Both the position numbers and the translations under genes were made by a program. Under the pieces are notes generated by a model. It did not search any database. It was given only the letters and a program-made list of their open reading frames with translations, and had not been told where the DNA came from. Shown in pieces: positions 1 to 7,081 of a DNA stretch of 32,662 nucleotides; position 1 is the first letter of the stretch; each line of letters opens with the position of its first letter. The DNA is from a virus. The stretch spans positions 1 to 32,662 of IMG/VR virus record IMGVR_UViG_3300017782_000102. One strand, given 5' to 3'.

Positions 1-542
1 TCAAAATCTGCAGTCGGTAAGAACGTTGCGATTTCCCATTCGGGTGCGGATACTCTCGCAAGTCTACTCTTTACATGTGCAAACAAATAATGTTTATAAC
101 ATGGTTTAAAAAATCTTAGTTTAGCAGTAGCAGTTAATACTTTATAAGATAACTCGAACCTTGTACTATCATCGTATTTTTTATTAGTAGTTATGTTCAT
201 CAATGCATCTAACATCTTTGCTCTTAGCACTGGGGGTAGATAGTGTAGGTTCAATCCATAGAACCCACCTTCTGCAGGCCCGACTATGATTGACAGAGGA
301 AACCTGTCATAGTAAGGTAAGGTTTTCTTGTGTTTTGGATCATAGAAGAACATATTCATCGAACCAATTAATGGTTGTGACTTGTTGACTAGTTTCACTT
401 GTTCATCTTGCATCAACTGATTTCTATTGACTTTACCCATTGACGATAGTTTACTACGAAACCAAGCACGTGATTGTTGAGTTCGTGGGGTAATCCCTGC
501 ACGAAATGCTTCTTGTTCTACTTTGGCAAATAAATTAGACAT
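1..542 (-). CDS. Probable DNA end protector (T4 gp2-like), 3' end missing
   Basis: The gene reads leftward off the window edge. The ATG is at 542-540 and 180 codons are visible without a stop. The product is basic: an N-terminal segment (AFRAGITPRTQQSRAWFR, about residues 12-28) is followed by a conserved-looking core with FFYDPKHKKTLPYYD and GGFYGLNLHYLPP. I recall this core from marine T4-like phages, where it is annotated as the DNA end protector that caps packaged DNA before tail joining. The assignment rests on that recollection and on its place next to gp4, as genes 2 and 4 are adjacent in T4. I see no catalytic motif. The start is favoured because the conserved segment begins close to it; the next ATG (codon 35) would delete that segment. 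A perfect late promoter lies directly upstream and leaves no room for a ribosome binding site. Confidence 0.5.
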   Translation of the reverse strand, partial: MSNLFAKVEQEAFRAGITPRTQQSRAWFRSKLSSMGKVNRNQLMQDEQVKLVNKSQPLIGSMNMFFYDPKHKKTLPYYDRFPLSIIVGPAEGGFYGLNLHYLPPVLRAKMLDALMNITTNKKYDDSTRFELSYKVLTATAKLRFFKPCYKHYLFAHVKSRLARVSAPEWEIATFLPTADF

Positions 543-547
543 AACAC

Positions 548-555
548 TATTTATA
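548..555 (-). promoter_or_regulatory. T4-type late promoter for the gp2-like gene
   Basis: Read on the minus strand this is TATAAATA, an exact match to the T4 late -10 element recognised by the gp55 sigma with gp33 and the clamp. It fills most of the 14-base gap between the gp4 stop (557-559) and the next ATG (542). T4 late transcripts start about six bases after the element, so the predicted first base is at or next to the A of the ATG. Confidence 0.75.
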
Positions 556-556
556 A

Positions 557-1051
557 CTATTTTTTAGGTTTTTTTCTAAAAGGTTTCAAAGGTTTTAATT
601 TCTTAGTCTTCTTAAACTCTTTCAGTATTCCCATAGACTTCAACGTCTTCTCAGTCCAGATCTGAAATTCCCATCCACGGTCTTTCGCATAGTCGTTCGC
701 TGCTTCCCACTTGTTCATGTTCTTCACGTATGTCATTGCTTCACCAATGTATCGTTTAGACTTGCCTGGATTTTTCGGGAGTTCTGTCTCTTTCTCTGGT
801 TTTATTTCTACTAGTATTGTATTACCAGCCTCGAATGTAATTTTTAAATCAACAAAGTATCTATGCATACGTTTATCCACGTCCCAGAAATATGGAACGA
901 CAGTTTCTTCAGAAGACCAGTACTTTACCTTTGGGTTCCTTTCACACCAGAGAAAACAATCTTTTTCCCAGTGAGATCTATAAGTCACCTTATCGGGGTC
1001 GCCCTTGTACTTCTTTAAATTTCTTACTTTGTATTTTCCAGAATATGCCAT
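557..1051 (-). CDS. 4: Head completion protein gp4
   Basis: This 164-residue protein matches T4 gp4 (about 150 residues), which acts after DNA packaging to ready the head for tail attachment. The sequence shows a TnsA-like PD-(D/E)XK nuclease pattern: Glu29 in the YRSHWEK segment, Asp68 in HRYFVDL, and the Glu82-Ile-Lys84 triad residues in LVEIKP. Recognisable family segments include GDPDKVTYRS near residue 17 and KRYIGEAM near residue 100. The last 25 residues are lysine- and proline-rich. It is divergent from gp48 and shares the 50-base gap 1052-1101 with it. The downstream gp2-like gene follows after 14 bases, which hold a second promoter. Confidence 0.9.
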   Translation of the reverse strand: MAYSGKYKVRNLKKYKGDPDKVTYRSHWEKDCFLWCERNPKVKYWSSEETVVPYFWDVDKRMHRYFVDLKITFEAGNTILVEIKPEKETELPKNPGKSKRYIGEAMTYVKNMNKWEAANDYAKDRGWEFQIWTEKTLKSMGILKEFKKTKKLKPLKPFRKKPKK

Positions 1052-1059
1052 AGTTTCGT

Positions 1060-1067
1060 TATAAATA
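1060..1067 (+). promoter_or_regulatory. T4-type late promoter for the gp48-53-27-5 unit
   Basis: This is an exact TATAAATA, preceded by CGT (giving CGTTATAAATA). It lies 34 bases upstream of the gp48 start in the divergent gap with gp4. A good ribosome binding site (AAGGAAA, 1091-1097) follows before the ATG at 1102. Confidence 0.85.
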
Positions 1068-1082
1068 GGATTACATAAATTA

Positions 1083-1090
1083 TATTTATC
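1083..1090 (-). promoter_or_regulatory. Possible weak late promoter for gp4
   Basis: Read on the minus strand this is GATAAATA, one mismatch from the late consensus. It lies about 31 bases upstream of the gp4 ATG, a normal distance. It is the only candidate promoter seen for gp4 inside the divergent gap. The first T is usually well conserved, so the call is weak. Confidence 0.3.
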
Positions 1091-1101
1091 AAGGAAATAA
1101 C

Positions 1102-2259
1102 ATGGCAGGCAATATTGGTATTCCAGATCAGTTTAGACAGGCAAAAAGCGCAGTTGAAGGTCTATTGAAAAAGAGTTTTAATAAAGCAGAGGATGCAAAT
1201 TCAAATATAACAAACAGAACATCAGGTGGTGCTTACAGATATCCACTAGATGAAAGTTATCCTGTCTATATGCACTACAGAGTTCGTGAAGTTATTCCAC
1301 CTTTAAGAAACGCCACAGATCAAGTTAATGAATTGTATCAAGCACAAGTAGATACTGAATTAAAACCAGTCAGGGGTGTTCAGGAGATTGGTGGATACGA
1401 TAATGTTTCTAAAATGCAAGAAAGTGCATATCAGTTCAGAACATCAAGAGATGCGGCCGCAAAACTTGCAGCTGAAGATAGAGCAAAATTTGCTGCTAGA
1501 TCAGGTGCAAAAGAAGGATTATTAGGATTTAAAACTGCATATTTAGAAAATCCAATTGATATAAGATTATACATGCCGCCTGGAGTTTTGTTTGGTGATA
1601 ACGTTCAATACGCTGACGCACAATTAGGTTTGTCTGGTGCGGCAGGTTTGCAAGCATTCAATGACACAGGTAGTGGCATGAGTGCAATAGGAAATATGTT
1701 GAGTGAAACTGCATCAAGTTTAACAGGATTATTCTCAGGTGGTGGAAGTCTAGATACTGCAAGAGTTGCAATGGCAAGAGGAGTTCAAGCATACTCATCA
1801 CTACTAACTTCTGGTCAACAAGCTGCATTCAACCTTGGTCTTCAAGTTACTGTCAATCCTAATACCAGATCTGTATTCCAAGGTGTATCGGTGAGAAACT
1901 TTTCTTTTACATATGATTTTTATCCGACATCTAAATCTGAACAAAATTCTGTAGAAAAAATAATTAAAACATTTAGAACCCAGATGTATCCCCAAGCAAT
2001 TCCAGAATCAGCATTGCAAGCAGGATTTCCATTAGGATATAAATTTCCAAATTTGTTTGAAATAAGTTTTAAGTTTAACAACGCTGAAATACAAGGAATG
2101 CCTAAACCATTATTTTGTTTTTTAAGAAGTGTGAATACTGCATATAATCCAGGCGGTATGTCATTTCATGATCAGGGTAAACCTACACACGTAAGCATGT
2201 CATTAGCATTCCAAGAGTTCCGCGCATTGAACCAACAAGATATAGAGAACGGACACTAA
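1102..2259 (+). CDS. 48: Baseplate tail-tube cap protein gp48
   Basis: This 385-residue protein is close in length to T4 gp48 (364), which with gp54 sits on the baseplate and starts tail-tube polymerisation. The C-terminal half has the tube-like pattern of that family: FQGVSVRNFSFTYDFYP, then SEQNSVEKIIKTFR, then a final beta segment HVSMSLAFQEFRALNQQDI. The family end has the form 'strand, then E-I/F-x-x-L-N'. The middle (about residues 175-235) is rich in Gly, Ser and Ala, like the flexible part of gp48. The neighbour gp53 starts one base after the stop. gp54 shares this fold, so gp54 cannot be fully excluded; length and position next to gp53 favour gp48. Confidence 0.8.
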   Translation: MAGNIGIPDQFRQAKSAVEGLLKKSFNKAEDANSNITNRTSGGAYRYPLDESYPVYMHYRVREVIPPLRNATDQVNELYQAQVDTELKPVRGVQEIGGYDNVSKMQESAYQFRTSRDAAAKLAAEDRAKFAARSGAKEGLLGFKTAYLENPIDIRLYMPPGVLFGDNVQYADAQLGLSGAAGLQAFNDTGSGMSAIGNMLSETASSLTGLFSGGGSLDTARVAMARGVQAYSSLLTSGQQAAFNLGLQVTVNPNTRSVFQGVSVRNFSFTYDFYPTSKSEQNSVEKIIKTFRTQMYPQAIPESALQAGFPLGYKFPNLFEISFKFNNAEIQGMPKPLFCFLRSVNTAYNPGGMSFHDQGKPTHVSMSLAFQEFRALNQQDIENGH

Positions 2260-2260
2260 C

Positions 2261-3013
2261 ATGTCAAACTATTTTACAAACTTTAGTAATGTTGATTATG
2301 TGTTTGGTGATGATTTTGCTAAAAAGGGTGGTGCTGAACTAACACTAGAACTTTTTCAAGACATAACTTCTTATGTAGATTTTATAGATGACTTAAAAGA
2401 TCTAGCACCATATTACCAGACATACTATGTTTTAGATAACGATAGACCAGATCAGGTATCATATCAAATATATGGAACGACTGATTATCACTGGACGTTC
2501 TATCTAATGAATGATAACATTCGTAGACAGGGATGGCCTCTATCGATGAGAGCACTTGATGCAAAAGTAAAGAGAGATTTTCCACACAAGTTTGTGAGGT
2601 CACATGCAGATCTTACAGGTATCATGATCCCAGGCCAGAGAGCATTTGCATCAAACTCTGCGGCGGGTGGTAGAATACTAAGAAGAAACCTAGACCTCGG
2701 TGAGATCATTATACAATCTGAAAGAGATTTTACAGTACCAGAACAACTGACTAACACAGTGTATAGTGGAGTCACTTCATCCGTTACAGTTTTTGGAACT
2801 GGTGACGAATACAATGCAACCCATCATTACGAAGATGGTGATGGTGAAAGAATAGATATAGATCCAAGACAAGATGCAGGAGCACTAGTAACAAAGATTA
2901 CTAATTACGATTACTATGTTAGAGAAAATGATAAATTAAAAGAGATAAAAGTTATTAGACCAGACTCTATACAGGCAATCATTGGTAACTTCTTTGAAGC
3001 AATAAAATCATGA
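2261..3013 (+). CDS. 53: Baseplate wedge protein gp53
   Basis: At 250 residues it is somewhat longer than T4 gp53 (196). In T4, gp53 clamps the inner wedges to one another and closes the baseplate ring. The family signature is clear in residues 45-115: YYQTYYVLDNDRPDQVSYQIYG, followed by a D-Y-H-W-T-F-Y-L-M-N-D segment typical of the gp53/LysM-like domain ('pays off as the structure moves along the tail axis'). The rest (about 115-250) is a beta-rich extension ending in VIRPDSIQAIIGNFFEAIKS. The stop overlaps the next start in an ATGA, so the two are translationally coupled. Confidence 0.85.
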   Translation: MSNYFTNFSNVDYVFGDDFAKKGGAELTLELFQDITSYVDFIDDLKDLAPYYQTYYVLDNDRPDQVSYQIYGTTDYHWTFYLMNDNIRRQGWPLSMRALDAKVKRDFPHKFVRSHADLTGIMIPGQRAFASNSAAGGRILRRNLDLGEIIIQSERDFTVPEQLTNTVYSGVTSSVTVFGTGDEYNATHHYEDGDGERIDIDPRQDAGALVTKITNYDYYVRENDKLKEIKVIRPDSIQAIIGNFFEAIKS

Positions 3014-4368
3014 GTAATGAAAATTCTCCTATAGGTGGTCAACAGTCCACTTCCGTACAACTTAAAAAGGCAACTTTGAGATCGAGTAGGACTGCTACAT
3101 CGATTGATATAACTTCTGTTGTTTTAGAACTTAGTATGTATGAAAATTTAGCAAGACCTTTTATTACAGGTTATCTTGCGGTGACTGATAGTGAAAGACT
3201 TGTAGAGAACTTTGACATTCAAGGTGCGGAAGAGATAGAGATAATATTCAAGAGATCTACAGAGAAATCTAGTGTAAAAGAAATAAAACAAACTTGGATT
3301 ATACAAAACATAGAAGCTGAACACAATGTACAAGAATTTACAAACGTTGTGGTGTTTAGACTAATAGACAAAGAATCATTTAGATCTGGATTGAAAAATG
3401 TAAATAAATGTTTGCAAGGTCAACCATGGGAAATTATAGATCAAATACTAGTCGAGTATTTAAACAGAGATGATTTAAGAACTTCTGCAGATCTTAATAA
3501 TTCTGAAACAATGAAAGTCATCATTCCAAACATGACACCCATTGAAGCTACACAATGGATTAGAAATAGATCTTTAAATCAAAATGGTTATCCATTTTAT
3601 TTTTACAAGTCTGCGATGACAGGAGAATACTTTTTTGCAGATTTAGAAACTTTAATATCATCACCTGTCATCAATGAAAAACTTCCACTATCTCCAAATC
3701 AATCTGCAGGTTCTTCTGAGAGTAAGTCAACCACTTCCACAATATATAAAATGGAACAACATGCGGTAGACAACTTATATAAGTTAATACAATCAGGAAT
3801 AGTAGGATCTCAAAACAGATATTATGATGTTACCAGAGGTGATTTTGAAATAGTGGACTTCAATGTTAATAATGATTTATTGGTAGAATTACAAGGGTTT
3901 AATACAAGACAAGAAAAACCGTTGTTAGATGGTCGCCTTGCATTTGATGATGTCGCTATATCAAACTACCAAGCAAAAACAATATCTCAGATAAGTAGTG
4001 CAAGAGTTTTTAATGATATGAAATCCTACGATGAAGCAGGAGACATTGGTGATAACAGAAAGAAAATAAAATCTCATGCTATGAGAGAACTTATGAATAA
4101 AACTCCTTTATCAATTATGGTAGAGGGTGATAGGTGGATACATGGTGATAATCATTATGGTGTTGGAAATAATATAAAAGTATTAGTCAGATCAAAAGCA
4201 GACGATCCAGACAATCCATCTGTGGATAGAAAACAATCTGGAGACTATTTGATTATAACTGCAAAGTATGTTTTAGATATGACACAAGGTAAAGTGGGTG
4301 CTACATTTAAATGCGCCAAGTTTGGAAATTATCAAAACGATGCATATAACGTGGGTGGTGGAATATGA
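3010..4368 (+). CDS. Baseplate hub protein, gp27-like
   Basis: A 452-residue protein between gp53 and gp5. In contractile tails the central hub trimer (T4 gp27, Mu gp44, P2 D) binds gp5 and joins it to the tail tube. The N-terminal half has the expected hub layout: short strands with SIDITSVVLELSMYENLARPF, then GYLAVTDSERLVENF, then GAEEIEIIFK, a beta-barrel pattern seen in gp27-type proteins. The segment IIPNMTPIEATQWIRNRSL (about residues 174-192) is the helical element found after the first barrel. The overlap with gp5 (ATGA, 4365-4368) is what one expects of partners made in fixed ratio. The name rests on pattern and position, not on close identity to T4 gp27. Confidence 0.72.
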   Translation: MSNENSPIGGQQSTSVQLKKATLRSSRTATSIDITSVVLELSMYENLARPFITGYLAVTDSERLVENFDIQGAEEIEIIFKRSTEKSSVKEIKQTWIIQNIEAEHNVQEFTNVVVFRLIDKESFRSGLKNVNKCLQGQPWEIIDQILVEYLNRDDLRTSADLNNSETMKVIIPNMTPIEATQWIRNRSLNQNGYPFYFYKSAMTGEYFFADLETLISSPVINEKLPLSPNQSAGSSESKSTTSTIYKMEQHAVDNLYKLIQSGIVGSQNRYYDVTRGDFEIVDFNVNNDLLVELQGFNTRQEKPLLDGRLAFDDVAISNYQAKTISQISSARVFNDMKSYDEAGDIGDNRKKIKSHAMRELMNKTPLSIMVEGDRWIHGDNHYGVGNNIKVLVRSKADDPDNPSVDRKQSGDYLIITAKYVLDMTQGKVGATFKCAKFGNYQNDAYNVGGGI

Positions 4369-7079
4369 TACCAGATACACATAAACATTATTACGGTGAT
4401 GAAACCAGATGGTTTGTTGGTAAAGTTGTTCAGGCACATGGAGATCCTGAAGAACTTGGTCGTATTAAAGTTAGAATATATGGTGTTCACCCAGACAATC
4501 AAGCAGACGCAGAAGTATACGATTTACCATGGGCCTCTGCAGTAGTTCCTACAACTGAAGGTGGTAGTTCAGGGTTTGGTGCTACGGTTGGATTAAAAGA
4601 AGGTGCACAGGTATTTGGTATATTCCTAGACGGTAAGAACTCACAGTTACCATTAGTGTTAGGATCGATACCGAAGAATGAAAGATTACAAACTCCAAGA
4701 TATAATGAAACAAAACCTTTTGCCAATGAGAGAAGTGTAGGTAACTCAAACGTAGGTGCATCACCACCTAGACAGTCAGGAAATGAAGAAGGTGTTAAAG
4801 TTGATATTGGTCAAGGTGACGGTAGAGTTACTATGGCAAATCAGAATGCGACTCGTAATCAACCAATAGATTCAAAACTGTTATTGATCTTACAGAGAGC
4901 TGCAACAGATGCAGGAGTTGACGTTGTAGTTTTTAGTGGTGGTCAATTCAGAAGAGACTCTGGTAATCCTAGAAGAGTTGGATCGATACGACATGATGAA
5001 GGTCTTGCGGCAGACATACATTTATTTTCTGGTAAACAAAGATTAAGTACTTCGAGAGAACATCCTGTTGTTGCTAAGTTCATATCTGCAGTAGTTGCGG
5101 CAGGTGCAAAAGGTATTGGGTGTGGGCCTGGGTATATGGGTTCTGTCGGTATCCACGTTGACATGTGGGGTGCAAAGGCAGGTAGTAAGACTTGGGGTAG
5201 AAATGCTAGACGTGCGAATACTCCTGATTGGGTTCTTGCCGCATATGATCTGGGATTGAAATATGGTGGATCAGGAAAGCCTGGTCTTGTACCCAAAGAA
5301 CTTATTGCAAACAAGGTCAAAGAGAAATCTCAGGCAACCTCAGAGTTTTCTACTGAAGCACAGAAAGCAGTGAATAGACGTGCGGCGTTAGAGGGAACTA
5401 AGTCAAATGACGTAGGAAAGACTTCCAATACGGGATTTACTACAGTATCAACAACCACTGGGTATGATGAGATAAAAGATCTTCCAGTCGCTGCAGTGAT
5501 GACAAATGATATTCCTACACAAGACATAGAGAAAAAAGGATCTGATACAACGACTATAAGTGATCTTACAGGTGGTTCAAATACAAATGGAACTTTAGAT
5601 GAAGTTGTTGTCCAAGCAAACCCAAAAGGTATGGACGTTGCACTAAGAGAAGTTGTAGGAGTTCCAGGCGAAAAAGTTTCGAACATAGTAAGAGAAGCAT
5701 CACCTATCGAAGATGAAATCAAACAGGCAGTTGATGTTCAACAATCAGGTGGGATAGAACAAGATACAGGTGCAAAGGCTGCAACAGCGTCTAAGAAGGT
5801 TTCGAAAGAACTTGGTGATCCTTTTGGATTTGAAAATGAATTTGGTGGTATAGGTAGTGGAGTTAGTAATATTGTTCCTGCGTTGGTATCACAGGCATTT
5901 GGTAAAGAGGGTGTGTCTGACATAGATACTGACACTGAGTTTGTTAATCAAGGTATTAAGTTGACAAATGAAAATGGTGGTAAAGAAACTCCACCTCCTA
6001 TTGTAAAATCGGGGGGTACATCAAACGTATCTAACGTTGTTACTAATCCTACAGGTGAACCACCAAACGATAGAATAACGTATGTTGTTGGATTGGGTGA
6101 TGGTAACTGGGCAGGTGCAAACAGTCGAGGAACTGCAGTAGGTGGTACATTTGATTTTAAATCATTACAGACTTATGATCACATAGAAGCAGAAATGAAG
6201 TTTGCATATGACCAGAGAGAGATAACAAGTTTAATTATCGATTGGTCTAGACTACCTAGCGGTTATGATAATTACAATGTAGATAGAATACATGAAGATG
6301 TTAAAAGAAAACACAATGAAAGATACGGTAGTAAAGTCGTGAATGCCAATCCTTTGGGTTTTGGTTTACAAACTAATTTCTACATTCATCAGAGTGGTAC
6401 TGTTAAAAAGGTTGTACCTGCAAAAGAGGCAGTGAAATCTCTGAAGTATCCAAAAGAAAGAAACGATATCTATGCAAACTGTTTGTTCGTAATGATAAAC
6501 AGTTCTGAAGAGAGTCCACCCACCGCGAAACTGTGGGAGTCTTTGAATGAGGTCATACGTGCATTCATAGATATCTTTCCAGGCGGTGAGATTCTAGGGA
6601 CTAAAGATCTCGCACCATTGAACTCTACAGACGGGCCTGGTTTCGATGTCAGGGGTTATGTTGCACGTAAGTTTGGTAAGGACACAACTTTCACAGACAC
6701 TATTGTTACTTCTATACCATCTGCATCAGAACTTGCAGACAGAGAACCAGAAACTATCGTCACACCAATGACAAGTCAGGATAAGAAACCTAAGATAAAA
6801 GATACCGTAAAGAATGCAACTGCAGAAGCAGTAAAATTTGATAGGGTAGCAGAGTCTTATAGAACTAACAATTCATTAGTAATAGATGCACAAAGACAGA
6901 AGTCAGACGAAGCAAGACAGTCTGTTGCCGCAGATGGATCTGGCAAGTCTAGTAATAAAGTTAAAGTTCTTGATGAAGCAATAGATAAGTCACTAACATC
7001 TAATCTATATCACAAGTCAGAGGCATTAAAGAATGGTTTACGATTTGATCAAACATCGAAGACGTTTAAAGGAAGATAA
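4365..7079 (+). CDS. 5: Baseplate hub gp5 N-terminal part: OB fold, M15-type peptidase, decayed amidase
   Basis: 904 residues. Residues about 10-105 form the gp5 OB domain: ETRWFVGKVVQAHGDPEELG, then DLPWASAV, then PLVLGSIPK. Residues about 160-275 look like an M15-type zinc peptidase. His210 and Asp217 sit in RHDEGLAADIHL and His264 in GIHVDMWG; these match the H-x6-D and HxD zinc sites. This takes the place of the T4 lysozyme domain and could cut peptidoglycan cross-links during tail entry. A long polar Ser/Thr/Gly linker (about 280-560) follows. Residues about 569-775 resemble an N-acetylmuramoyl-L-alanine amidase of the T7 lysozyme type (SLIIDWSRL, FYIHQSGTVKK, ILGTKDL, DGPGFDV), but the metal ligands are missing. 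The last 130 residues are charged and probably helical. The beta-helix of T4 gp5 is on the next gene. Confidence 0.85.
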   Translation: MIPDTHKHYYGDETRWFVGKVVQAHGDPEELGRIKVRIYGVHPDNQADAEVYDLPWASAVVPTTEGGSSGFGATVGLKEGAQVFGIFLDGKNSQLPLVLGSIPKNERLQTPRYNETKPFANERSVGNSNVGASPPRQSGNEEGVKVDIGQGDGRVTMANQNATRNQPIDSKLLLILQRAATDAGVDVVVFSGGQFRRDSGNPRRVGSIRHDEGLAADIHLFSGKQRLSTSREHPVVAKFISAVVAAGAKGIGCGPGYMGSVGIHVDMWGAKAGSKTWGRNARRANTPDWVLAAYDLGLKYGGSGKPGLVPKELIANKVKEKSQATSEFSTEAQKAVNRRAALEGTKSNDVGKTSNTGFTTVSTTTGYDEIKDLPVAAVMTNDIPTQDIEKKGSDTTTISDLTGGSNTNGTLDEVVVQANPKGMDVALREVVGVPGEKVSNIVREASPIEDEIKQAVDVQQSGGIEQDTGAKAATASKKVSKELGDPFGFENEFGGIGSGVSNIVPALVSQAFGKEGVSDIDTDTEFVNQGIKLTNENGGKETPPPIVKSGGTSNVSNVVTNPTGEPPNDRITYVVGLGDGNWAGANSRGTAVGGTFDFKSLQTYDHIEAEMKFAYDQREITSLIIDWSRLPSGYDNYNVDRIHEDVKRKHNERYGSKVVNANPLGFGLQTNFYIHQSGTVKKVVPAKEAVKSLKYPKERNDIYANCLFVMINSSEESPPTAKLWESLNEVIRAFIDIFPGGEILGTKDLAPLNSTDGPGFDVRGYVARKFGKDTTFTDTIVTSIPSASELADREPETIVTPMTSQDKKPKIKDTVKNATAEAVKFDRVAESYRTNNSLVIDAQRQKSDEARQSVAADGSGKSSNKVKVLDEAIDKSLTSNLYHKSEALKNGLRFDQTSKTFKGR

Positions 7080-7081
7080 TA

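Noticed and set aside
711-974. Plus-strand ORF opposite gp4
   Set aside because: It is antisense to a well-supported head completion gene, has no ribosome binding site and no family resemblance.
4499-5935. Series of minus-strand ORFs of 60-130 codons under the gp5 gene
   Set aside because: They are reading-frame shadows of a long coding gene with plain domain matches on the plus strand.
4365-7079. Apparent excess of GATC
   Set aside because: A hand count gave 14 sites in 2715 bases, against about 10 expected; the excess is small and not consistent along the window.
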